Source: Mactromeris polynyma
Lineage: Eukaryota > Mollusca > Bivalvia > Venerida > Mactridae
Reading direction: 5' to 3'
Length of the DNA: 64,000 nt
Assembly: GCA_032209605.1 (NCBI GenBank)
Contig: JASFXZ010000079.1
Location: 248,001 to 312,000, forward strand
A model generated the notes under the pieces. It was not told where the DNA came from, searched no databases, and worked only from the letters and a program-made list of their open reading frames with translations. This document shows, piece by piece, positions 57,201-64,000 of this stretch; within the stretch, counting starts at the first letter, position 1, and the number at the start of each line of letters is the position of its first letter. Both the position numbers and the translations under genes were made by a program.

Positions 57201-60200
57201 TGAAAGCAGCGATAGATTCTAGAACAATTTCTCACCAACATTACAAAGCAAGTAGCATACTGTATTGTTACCAGACAGATTTCAGTCTGTAGAAAGATAT
57301 AGTAGTTTTCAGCAGACAGCAAAGGGATCCAACGTAACACTATATATAGCTTTGCATTATTTATTTGGGAAAAAAAGCCAGTTAATCCAGATGCAAATTC
57401 CACCAAAGTAGAACAAAGCAGAGCCTCAGGAAAGTTGATGGTCCTTGTCTGTCTGTTGCTGTGATTACGCAATCGAAGTCCACAGTATTCCCGACCAACC
57501 ACCAAATTTAGCCCCTGCTCAAATTATTTTAGTAGTTTTTTAGTTCTCCAAACAAGATTGTTCAATTGATTTTCCACTTTTGTAACAGCCCTGCGTTCAG
57601 TTAAGTCTATCAGCCCTATCGTTTCGTAACGTTTTGCAATTTGGTTCCCGTGTGCAGCCAATGTGCTATGGTGGGCAAGGGATAAAATACAAAACGTTCG
57701 CCACTGATAGCCGTAGCTGAACGCAGGGCAGGTGTACACAGACAAATTAGCTCAAATAAGATCAGCAACCTATCCAGAGTTATGCCCCTTGTTACACAAA
57801 CATAAGGAGGCACAGTGGTTGAGGAGTAGAGCACTTCCCCCCTGATCGGAAGGTCGTGAGTTCAAGCCTCGTATTGAGCGGTGTTTGATCATGAACTTCA
57901 CAATCCCTAAATTAGGCGCAAGTTCTTGTTGGTAGCCAAGAAGCAGACATCGAGAGAGATTATATACTGTGGTACATATTGAGATAAGTTGCTCAAGTAT
58001 TGCAATATATTGTGGTACATATTGAGATAAGTTGCTAAAGTATTGCAATATATTGTGGTACACTTCAGGCATATCATGACGGCCCAAATTAAGGATAGCG
58101 TCAAATAGCTGAAAGTACTGCCACCTCAACAGTTATAGGACCACCACCACAAATATTCAAGCGAGAATGTAGACAGTAACTGTAAAAAGAAGGCAAACCT
58201 TTCAATCATAATTAAGATTTACCTTCTAGCAACATCTTTCCATTTCTCTGCTGTCTTCATTCTTTCTTGACAAGACAATGACATACCTTCTCCTAGTGTT
58301 CCATTCACTGAATTAGCAAAATTATGCATGACATATCAGTGAATGTAGGTTACTAATTGCAATTCATGTGAACTACAGTTTATTGGACCAATACTAGCAA
58401 ATGTTTATCTAATATGTCAATAATAGACAGGGTGATCAACCGCAAAGAACTTTCCATTTTTTCTTAATTGTTTTGTCTGCTAGGACACCAATTAAAATCC
58501 AAAAAGAATACAAAAATATAAATGATCTTATAATGTTAAGGGTTTTGATGGTGTGTATTCAACTGGACGATAGTTTATGGAAGAGCATACTAAACAATCG
58601 AGGGAGGATCTTAGCTTACCAAACAATCCATTGAAGTGTGATTTCTCATAGTAACCCATACAGTCTTTAAACACATCGTAGTTTACATCACTGAAAAAAA
58701 TGGAAACAATTTTGGGTCAATTTGTCTCTAAATTTTAGGTTATTTGGCTATAAAATGGTAAAATCTGGTAAAAAATTATCAAAATGAACCTTGAGATTCA
58801 GCACCTAGTGGAACCCTTATCATTAGGTTATTTTCATCTTCTTAGAATTTTTTAATTTGCGTTATCTTTTTAAGGCTAGTATGACCTTTAAAGACAGGTA
58901 TTTATTGTACGATATCATTTTTCCTTACAATTCTATATGATATCGGTAATAAACTTCAATTACTAACAAATACATGACACAAGTCATACCCATTTTTGTT
59001 GAATGGTGTAAAAGGTGCCACAACCATGCCTTCCAAATTAGCTGATGTCGACTATATGTTGAAAATAAAATAAATGTTAAATAAAAGTCAATTTATAAAT
59101 ATATAAATATCATGCATGTAATACTTTGATCTTGTTGAAAATGATTTAATCTATAATTTTGTAAAGACTGTAAATATGATATTGGGGCCTCCGTGGCAGA
59201 GTGATCACAGTCGCTAACTTCAAATCACTTGGCCCACACTGCTGCGGGTTCAAATCCCACCTGGGATGTATAATTTGCAGTTGAGGGAGCTTTCCAGCTA
59301 GCTTATGAAAGGTTGGTGATTCATACCCAGGTACCCATCTAAGCCCAAACTGACGCTAGAAGGGGCAACTAGGATCTTCGAACAGGAGATTGTCACGAGT
59401 TCTCTCCCTTTATCCCTCCTATAGTGTATGTATATATCATTTATATATATATACTACAGAAGGAATAAAGGGAGAAAACTCTAGAAAGGATAAAGGGAGA
59501 GAACTTCTAATCCTAATTAAAGGAAGTCACTATATAGGCCTGGCTTTTAATGTGACGTAACTCTCCTAATTTTATATCAACATATAGTTGTTCAAACTAA
59601 CAATATGTTGTTGACTATTATCTATCAAAGCATTAGAATGCACAGCTCTCATTCAAGTACCACAAGATATACAAATATATCATATGCCTAATAGAAGCAG
59701 ATTTTGTTATATTTTATATATATTGTCACCTGTTGGTATGTCAAATATTTTTAACCTAAAAATGCAGATGATGAAAACATTTTCTTAAAGGCAAATTTGA
59801 CACAATAAGATTTGATTACTGTTAACTTGTAGACAAACGTTTCCATGAACGTACCTTGTTACATATTTGAACATTGTGCAATCTCAATGATGCTTGGCAG
59901 AGTAGTCTCCCCTTGAATAGTTGCTGAAACATGGCCATGATCCTAAAATAATATAGTGAAGACTCAAATTTAGAACCTATAGTACACATTCCATCATCAC
60001 TACACTATTTGACAGTCCGCATAATTTTTCATGAATATTAATGAGTTACTCATGAATATTAATGAGTTACTTACTGACCAATGAAATAGCATGTAACACC
60101 CTAGACTAAGAGCGAAGCAATTGTCTAAATTCCATTGGGAGATGCTAATTCCCCACTTAAACGATCTTTAAAAATCCAGCCGAAGTCTATTACGCCGGAA

Positions 60201-61407
60201 CCAGAATAATTTGGGGTGAAAAATTCCCATCTGTTGGTAATAGTCTTCTGTCTAGAGTCCTGTGAGTCCACGCCTCCCATGGGGCAAAACATTGATATGT
60301 GCAGGACTAATTATCTAGTGTCAGTCACGGCCCTGTCACCAGCTATCGTTTAGCACCAGTGAAGGAACTTAAAATTCAGGTTCAGACTACAGGGAGGCAG
60401 GATGAAATAGATTTCAAATTACCTCCATCACTTTCTTATTTATGTTAAATTACCTGCTATCTCACCATATATATATATACTACTCAAAATTTGCTACGGG
60501 TCACCTAAGGCTACTATTAATATGTCCTCATATAGGCCTTCAAATTCGGCGAAATTGTACACTGGCTATAAAGATACAAGGCTAAATTGTCCATTTCAAA
60601 AATTAATTATACAAGTTGACTAGGATTGTACCAGAAAATTACTTTAATGTGATTTTCCTTGCAAAAAGCCAAGGGCTATAACTCAAGAACAACTTCTTTT
60701 AACAGCTTTATATATTTGAACCAAAATAATAACAGGTGGTCCTTAGCAAGTTTTGAGTAGTATATATGTATACATATATTTGTCCCAGTCAGTATATATG
60801 CATTTTCCATGCATAATTGAAAAGAAAAATAGCAAATTATATAAAAAAATATATAACAGCATCAAAACAACAAGAAAACAACATCAGCAGCAGAAATGCC
60901 AATGGTTACAGCAACCATAACAGAATTGTAATTAACATTGTATTGATATTTTTAAGTGGGGAGACTTGTTTTTAATTTTGTGTTATGTTTTATTCAATTT
61001 ACTTATAATTGCAAATTAAATCACATTAAGCTCATTCAGCGAGAGGGTAATCTAAACTGCCCGGGGGGTACATGAAATCAGGTTCATTTTACACCCGTGG
61101 TTAATATAAAATCGAGTTCCGATTATCGTAGGGGGCGGTGTGTAACTTGAATAGGGCTGATAGTTTGAACTCTTCGCACCGGGGCACCATTAAGATCGCC
61201 TAAGGGGTTGCGAAAACCGGTGACAAACGGGAAATAAATAGCCGATCAAAAGAATATCTGTAAATATAGGGGTCTTAAAGCATGCTGAATTGTTAAATTA
61301 ACATTAGAGAAAGCAATACGTACAGTGCTACCTATGGAGGGTGTAGAGCAAAATACATAGACGGGAGATGAATTCGGTAGAACTATTCTGCGGCTGAATG
61401 CGGCCAT
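51008..61407 (-). CDS. N-acetylneuraminate lyase-like aldolase (DHDPS/NAL superfamily)
   Basis: Eleven coding exons give 343 residues. The family would cleave a 2-keto acid sugar such as sialic acid to pyruvate and an aldehyde by a Schiff-base mechanism. Visible hallmarks are GMVVAPFTPFNKNG at the start of the barrel, FVNGTLGEGMSLS (residues 72-83), the Tyr before ENIP-like text (Y166 in LLYYEYN), the Schiff-base Lys in TLYGLKHTTPDL (K196), and a C terminus GAPRLPL matching animal NPL. Thr48 of the bacterial enzyme, which binds the pyruvate carboxylate, is Leu here (GTLGE instead of GSTGE/GTTGE), and the GAVGSTYN loop is replaced by LPDIITSPYM. Substrate may therefore differ from sialic acid. 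The N terminus looks like a mitochondrial presequence. Mitochondrial HOGA1 is a relative but fits less well. Confidence 0.88.
51427..52510. repeat. 51-bp minisatellite, about 21 copies, in the last aldolase intron
   Basis: The unit is AAGAAATAGACAGACAATGA, GTGTTGAGAAGTGATGTCTG, ATTTACATGTC, with length 51 in the right half and about 53-55 in the left. Left copies carry GTTGTGACGTGATG and right copies GTTGAGAAGTGATG, so variants are ordered. A 51-base unit is 17 codons, which leaves a spurious repetitive open frame (52097-52318, minus). Confidence 0.95.
52682..52721 (-). CDS. Aldolase exon 10 (40-base microexon)
   Basis: 40 bases, phase 0 to phase 1: EKALSLINIQVKY plus G, between TTTTTCTAG and TATG|GTAAGC. 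Length and phase fit both neighbours exactly. Confidence 0.88.
52805..52960 (-). mobile_element. SINE 3' part, minus orientation
   Basis: GGTTTAACACCATTTTTCAATAATTTTTCAGATATACATGGTGGTCAGTTGACC is the reverse of the common molluscan SINE tail, followed by the Meta-like body. No tRNA head visible. Confidence 0.65.
53460..53585 (-). CDS. Aldolase exon 9
   Basis: 126 bases, phase 0 both ends: LYLPSLSIGLPDIITSPYMG, then KFFYNIKACFEKGDMKTARE, LQ. The family's GAxGxxS(T)xxN loop is diverged. The donor is CAG|GTAAAA. Confidence 0.88.
53937..54082 (-). CDS. Aldolase exon 8 (Schiff-base Lys)
   Basis: 146 bases, phase 1 to phase 0: NIPKVLQLAERRIPTLYGLK with the Schiff-base Lys, then HTTPDLNSALNC, ending IFYGSET. 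The donor is ACT|GTAAGT. Confidence 0.92.
54490..54810. repeat. Dispersed repeat in aldolase intron 7, inverted partner at 58728-58830
   Basis: GGGTTCCACTAGGTGATGAACCTTGAGGGTCATTTTGGTAATTTTTTATTGGATTTTACCATTTTATAGCCAAAATA at 54710-54785 recurs inverted at 58735-58825. The left part contains AGACAACAAAGTTTGTTGTCT, a short palindrome. Confidence 0.75.
55046..55138 (-). CDS. Aldolase exon 7 (catalytic Tyr)
   Basis: 93 bases, phase 1 to phase 1: QLVDYLEQVAESAPNTPLLY, then YEYNITTGVY. The second Tyr of LLYYEYN aligns with the catalytic Tyr before NIPxxxGV. The donor is T|GTAAGA. Confidence 0.9.
55880..56556. repeat. 42-bp minisatellite, about 16 copies, in aldolase intron 6
   Basis: The unit is CACACTAGGACACAACTAAA, GCCCTAACACAGTTACGTAT, CA. 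Two variants (AACACAG and AACAAAG) recur in a patterned order. Copies are nearly identical, so expansion is recent. It ends about 30 bases from the probable GC donor of exon 6. Confidence 0.96.
56588..56663 (-). CDS. Aldolase exon 6, probable GC donor
   Basis: 76 bases, phase 0 to phase 1: ARHAEDLGVDAIAALPP, then TYHKPINE. The only donor that keeps frame with exon 7 is GAAG|GCTAGT, a GC-AG intron. Using the nearby GTATCT would put exon 7 out of frame. Confidence 0.8.
56795..56905 (-). mobile_element. Truncated SINE, minus orientation
   Basis: The tail side CATTTAACACCATTTTTAAACATTTTTTCAG is joined straight to a B-box region (minus strand GGTTTGATTCCCAGCC) and a tRNA-like head. The central domain is missing. 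Confidence 0.6.
57130..57184 (-). CDS. Aldolase exon 5
   Basis: 55 bases, phase 2 to phase 0: LFIILHIGTGNLEETKQL, matching the family strand VIxHVG and the following helix. The donor is CTT|GTGAGT. Confidence 0.9.
57805..57960 (+). mobile_element. tRNA-derived SINE in aldolase intron
   Basis: GGCACAGTGGTTGAGGAGTAGAGCAC (A-box region) and GTCGTGAGTTCAAGCCTCG (B box) form a tRNA-like head, followed by a body with GTTGGTAGCCAAGAAGCAGACATCGAGAG, similar to the copy at 18200-18380. Confidence 0.7.
57962..58065. repeat. Tandem repeat, about 52 bp, two and a half copies
   Basis: TGTGGTACATATTGAGATAAGTTGCT(C/A)AAGTATTGCAATATAT repeats directly, with a third partial TGTGGTACA. Confidence 0.75.
58223..58307 (-). 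CDS. Aldolase exon 4 (pyruvate-binding loop)
   Basis: 85 bases, phase 1 to phase 2: NGTLGEGMSLSCQERM, then KTAEKWKDVAR. The family motif is GTTGEGxSLS; the second Thr is Leu here. The donor is AAG|GTAAAT. Confidence 0.92.
58620..58690 (-). CDS. Aldolase exon 3
   Basis: 71 bases, phase 2 to phase 1: DVNYDVFKDCMGYYEKSHF, then NGLF, the helix before the pyruvate-binding loop. The donor is G|GTAAGC. Confidence 0.9.
58728..58830. repeat. Inverted partner of the repeat at 54700-54800
   Basis: TTATTTGGCTATAAAATGGTAAAATCTGGTAAAAAATTATCAAAATGAACCTTGAGATTCAGCACCTAGTGGAACCC is the reverse complement of the copy in intron 7, about 4 kb away in the same gene. Confidence 0.75.
58990..59051 (-). CDS. Aldolase exon 2
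   Basis: 62 bases, phase 0 to phase 2: STSANLEGMVVAPFTPFNKN, the first barrel strand of the family (compare GLVAATxTPF). The donor is GG|GTATGA. Confidence 0.9.
59185..59410 (+). mobile_element. tRNA-derived SINE, well preserved
   Basis: GGGGCCTCCGTGGCAGAGTGATCACAGTCGCTAACTTCAAATCACTTGGCCC and the B box GCGGGTTCAAATCCCACC form the head. The body has GAAAGGTTGGTGATTCATACCCAGGTACCC and GGGGCAACTAGGATCTTC, matching a SINE family common in molluscs. Confidence 0.78.
59399..59504. repeat. Perfect 17-bp inverted repeat (hairpin)
   Basis: GTTCTCTCCCTTTATCC at 59399-59415 is the exact reverse complement of GGATAAAGGGAGAGAAC at 59488-59504. A third, imperfect arm (GGAATAAAGGGAGAAAAC) lies between. 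The loop is mostly TA repeats. Confidence 0.9.
59855..59938 (-). CDS. Aldolase alternative first coding exon
   Basis: After TTATTTTAG|GATC the ATG at 59938 gives 28 codons (MAMFQQLFKGRLLCQASLRL, then HNVQICNK) to an AAG|GTACGT donor in phase 0. Also basic and presequence-like. It carries its own acceptor, so it would be reached from a further 5' UTR exon. If the 61324 exon is used it must be skipped, because reading through it in that frame meets a stop. Confidence 0.5.
60029..60072. repeat. 21-bp direct duplication
   Basis: CATGAATATTAATGAGTTACT occurs twice in a row. Confidence 0.85.
60475..60766. mobile_element. MITE, about 290 bp, TACTACTCAAAA inverted ends
   Basis: The left end ATACTACTCAAAATTTGCTACGGGTCACCT and right end AGGTGGTCCTTAGCAAGTTTTGAGTAGTAT are imperfect inverted repeats, embedded in TA-rich flanks suggesting a TA target (Tc1/mariner-like). 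The interior is non-coding. It lies in the first intron of the aldolase gene if the 61324 exon is used. Confidence 0.82.
61324..61407 (-). CDS. Aldolase first coding exon, CpG-rich promoter version
   Basis: 28 codons from ATG at 61407: MAAFSRRIVLPNSSPVYVFC, then STPSIGST, ending in phase 0 at CACT|GTACGT. Basic and Ser-rich with no acidic residue, like a mitochondrial presequence. The surrounding 61380-61460 is the most CpG-dense part of this end of the window. It joins in phase 0 to the exon at 59051. Confidence 0.65.
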
Positions 61408-61460
61408 ATTTGCGGTCAAGCGCGATTGCCTGCGACAATTTGGTTTATGGCGGCCCTGTG
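61380..61460 (-). promoter_or_regulatory. CpG-rich segment, candidate aldolase promoter/5' UTR
   Basis: It contains clustered CpGs (GCGGCTGAATGCGGCC, GCGGTCAAGCGCGATTGCC, GCGACAATTTG, GGCGGCCCTG), unlike the AT-rich surroundings, around the proposed ATG. No TATA box was seen. Confidence 0.4.
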
Positions 61461-62933
61461 TAAATTGATGTATATAGTTTGAATGATTGTGGTCTAACAA
61501 ATGATGCATATCTGATGGATATTAGCTCCTTGCTATAACCGATTATACACATTATCGTTCGCGATTTAATTACCCACCCCACTGTGTTTAGCCAGCATGT
61601 TGAAATTGCCCCGGGCCTGTAGGCCTACTTATTTATCAGAATGTATTATACATTCATGGTACTTATTGTAATTAAGCCAAATAAAGTTTTGCATTGTGTT
61701 ATCACGCGGCAGATTATCAGAGAAAGTTTAAGGAAATATAGCGATAATTATGTCCATGATTTCCTATGATAAATTATACAGATGGAGAAAATGGTGTTAG
61801 CTAGTTTAATAAACGTAGATTAATTAAAGGGATAAGTATTTTTAATAATTCAAACGAAAAATATGCAGTAAATGCACATCTTTGTTTATTTACATTAATT
61901 CAAACATTGAGATAGGGCCTACAAGCAATTTTTTCCTTTATTTGCCCCTTTTCAGCAAGATGACTGGACTATATAGGCCTAATGGGACACAAAAAGTGAC
62001 ATGTCTTTTAAAGATTTTCTCGGTAGCTGCATATGAAACCAACAATTTTAAGGCCTATTCGAAACATTAGAGACATACAAAGGGTTTTAATTAAAGTTAT
62101 AAAGAAAATAAGAAAATTGTTAGAAATTTGCAAATGCATTACATATTAGCACGGACCTATAAACCATGTATTAATAAGAAGCAAAAGTTATGGGACAAAA
62201 AAATCCACTAAAATATACAATTACCCAGCTAGTTCAGGTCAACACTTTTCATGCATCAGTTCATTAATGTTAACAGGCTTATTGTCGTGCGTTGGCGTCC
62301 ATTAAGGACGACAATATTAAAAGCAATTCTCTATAAAAAAGTTTTATTCCTAAATAATAATAGCAATGAAAAACATAAGTTGATTACTAGTATACGAGCT
62401 AACCATGTTCAAGTATCGTCTCATTTATTGCAATTTCTTCGCTCATGAAGTTGGTGACTCAAACCTCCATGAAATTTAAAGGTCATACCAAGGTCAATAA
62501 ACTTCTCTTTGACACCCACCTCGAATATTTTAAAACTGAAATTCTCCTTTCCATAGCATGTTATCTAATAAGAGCAGAATTTCTTGAATTAAACTTTATT
62601 CTGTTCTGTACTTAAATTGATCCTTCTTGGTCTTCTACATGTATATATATAATAAAAACTGAGTCTGTGTTAATTTCGATGGTTCGATTTGGGAACACAA
62701 AGTAGGCCTATCTTAAAAGATGACCTAAGAAATGTGTACACGCTGATGACGGTTACCCAATACATTAGCGCCATAATTCTCTAGTCAACAATAAACTAAA
62801 GGACAACAGCGAGGCTGGACTTTTTTTGTTAGTTGATTTTACTAAGAACACGTGTACATGTACTAACATTTTGTTTCATAAATACCATGAATATAATGCT
62901 ATTTCACTGAGAACATCTGAACTCATTGCAAGC
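61461..62933. other. Intergenic, no gene recognised
   Basis: AT-rich. Short open frames at 61882-62070 and 62251-62448 lack domain features and splice context. TAGGCCTA-type words recur (61620, 61975, 62055, 62705), but no element boundary could be defined. Confidence 0.45.
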
Positions 62934-63180
62934 CGGTGTGGTTAGCTCAGTTGATGGAGTGGAAGGACTCGACTGCAAATCTGGAGGTCGTGGGTTCGAA
63001 TCTAGGGAGATGCATATGTTCTTCCTGACAATTTGACTAAACACCCAAAGTCATTTGTTCCCCACTTGTAGTTCATGTTATTAGTTGCCTGCGGAAAACC
63101 AGTTTGGTGATGGATGGTAACCCAGGAACACTGGATAGGTAAACTGATCACCGTACGTAAGTGGTATAATCTTAAAAATG
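62934..63180 (+). mobile_element. tRNA-derived SINE with Meta-like domain
   Basis: GTGTGGTTAGCTCAGTTGATGGAGTGG (A box) and GTGGGTTCGAATCTAGGG (B box) form the head. The body has TTAGTTGCCTGCGGAAAACCAG and AACCCAGGAACACTGGATAGGTAAACTGATC. The acceptor stem does not pair, so it is not a tRNA gene. Confidence 0.8.
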
Positions 63181-63710
63181 ACTTACAACCCAACACAACA
63201 ACATGGCCAACTTTCGGGTAAGCAATTGAAAGTATGTTTGTTACCGATGATCGTTAGATCTAGAACGTTCGTACTATAGAATATGAACCAGTGTTTATAA
63301 GACTGATAAAAGAAAGTTGATTGTGCCGTAAGTTTAAAATATTTCTGTTCGTATTTCAAAGTTCATAGTTTTATCATTAATTAAAATCATTTCTGCAGAA
63401 CTTTTGGTTTGTACTGACATAACAGATTTGTTTACATACTTTGAGTATACTATTGTGTCAGATTCGCATATTTTTACGGCTGAGAATTGTGAAATATAGA
63501 AACATACTCAAACGATTACCATAACGTTTAATATATGACTACATGTACGTAAGGCTTATTGTGTTTACGGAATTGACTCCATATATATCCACTTAAATCA
63601 TAAATTAATCAAGAGGCAAATACGGATAACAAGTAATACCATCTATTTTTTTCCTGTTTTGATGTCATTTTCCGCACTGGAAGCTCATCAATCTGATTTC
63701 AGGTTTCCAG

Positions 63711-64000
63711 CACTGGTACGGTGACACATCGTCTCCTATGCGTGGTACGGTGACACATCGTCTCCTATGCGTGGTACGGTGACACATCGTCTCCTATGCG
63801 TGGTACGGTGACACATCGTCTCCTATGCGTGGTACGGTGACACATCGTCTCCTATGCGTGGTACGGTGACACATCGTCTCCTATGCGTGGTACGGTGACA
63901 CATCGTCTCCTATGCGTGGTACGGTGACACATCGTCTCCTATGCGTGGTACGGTGACACATCGTCTCCTATGCGTGGTACGGTGACACATCGTCTCCTAT
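63711..64000. repeat. 29-bp minisatellite, about 10 copies, cut by the window end
   Basis: The unit is GGTACGGTGACACATCGTCT, CCTATGCGT, with starts at 63715, 63744, 63773 and so on. All copies read are identical. The array continues beyond the window, so its size is unknown. Confidence 0.97.

Noticed and set aside
51008..61407. Identity as mitochondrial 4-hydroxy-2-oxoglutarate aldolase (HOGA1)
   Set aside because: The presequence-like N terminus suggested it, but NGTLGEGMSLS, LKHTTPDL and the C-terminal GAPRLPL fit sialate lyase-type sequences better. Left as NAL-like.
62934..63020. Possible tRNA gene
   Set aside because: A and B boxes are present but the acceptor and anticodon stems do not pair, and a SINE body follows. 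The same applies to the heads at 59185, 57805, 49225 and 4709.

Overview
The window looks like nuclear DNA of a lophotrochozoan animal, most likely a bivalve mollusc. It is AT-rich and intron-rich, with small exons bounded by GT/AG (once GC/AG), tRNA-derived SINEs whose central region resembles the molluscan 'Meta' domain, a 5'-truncated LINE, several MITE families and minisatellites. All four recognised genes lie on the minus strand, so they read right to left. The species cannot be named from the sequence.

Region 1 (537-4166): the 5' part of a secreted or membrane immunoglobulin-superfamily gene: signal peptide, thrombospondin type-1 repeat, Cys-rich tail, three Ig-like exons and a fibronectin type III exon. 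Every junction is phase 1. The gene runs off the left edge.

Region 2 (8310-12131): a neuropeptide F (NPY-family) gene. The precursor exon ends inside the penultimate Arg codon of the mature peptide, the classical conserved intron position of the family. The short next exon restores Arg-Phe-Gly-Arg and a stop. A 5'-truncated LINE (8562-10515) fills most of that intron. A TATA box and first exon are proposed near 12.1 kb.

Region 3 (14661-44289): the main discovery candidate, a roughly 30-kb gene for a predicted type I membrane protein of about 1968 residues. It has a signal-peptide exon, then 22 Cys-rich, apple/PAN-like domains in strict alternation of two subtypes (B-A repeated 11 times), a Ser/Thr-rich stalk, one membrane span and a short basic tail. 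The model has 31 coding exons. Every domain is bounded by phase-1 introns and has a length divisible by three. Six neighbouring domains are split by extra internal introns at different positions. The first and last cysteines of the domains are lost only together (4 of 22 domains), which argues for a disulfide between them.

Region 4 (44.7-50.98 kb): intergenic DNA with inverted repeats, MITEs, a 77-bp tandem repeat and a SINE.

Region 5 (50982-61407): an 11-exon gene for an N-acetylneuraminate lyase/dihydrodipicolinate synthase-family aldolase of 343 residues. It keeps the Schiff-base Lys and catalytic Tyr but has a changed pyruvate-binding motif. It has two phase-compatible alternative first coding exons, two intronic minisatellites and one probable GC-AG intron.

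Region 6 (61.4-64 kb): intergenic DNA with a SINE and a near-perfect 29-bp minisatellite cut by the window end.

Exon boundaries were read by eye from splice signals, frame and domain alignment. Domain-family names are pattern recognition, not database results.
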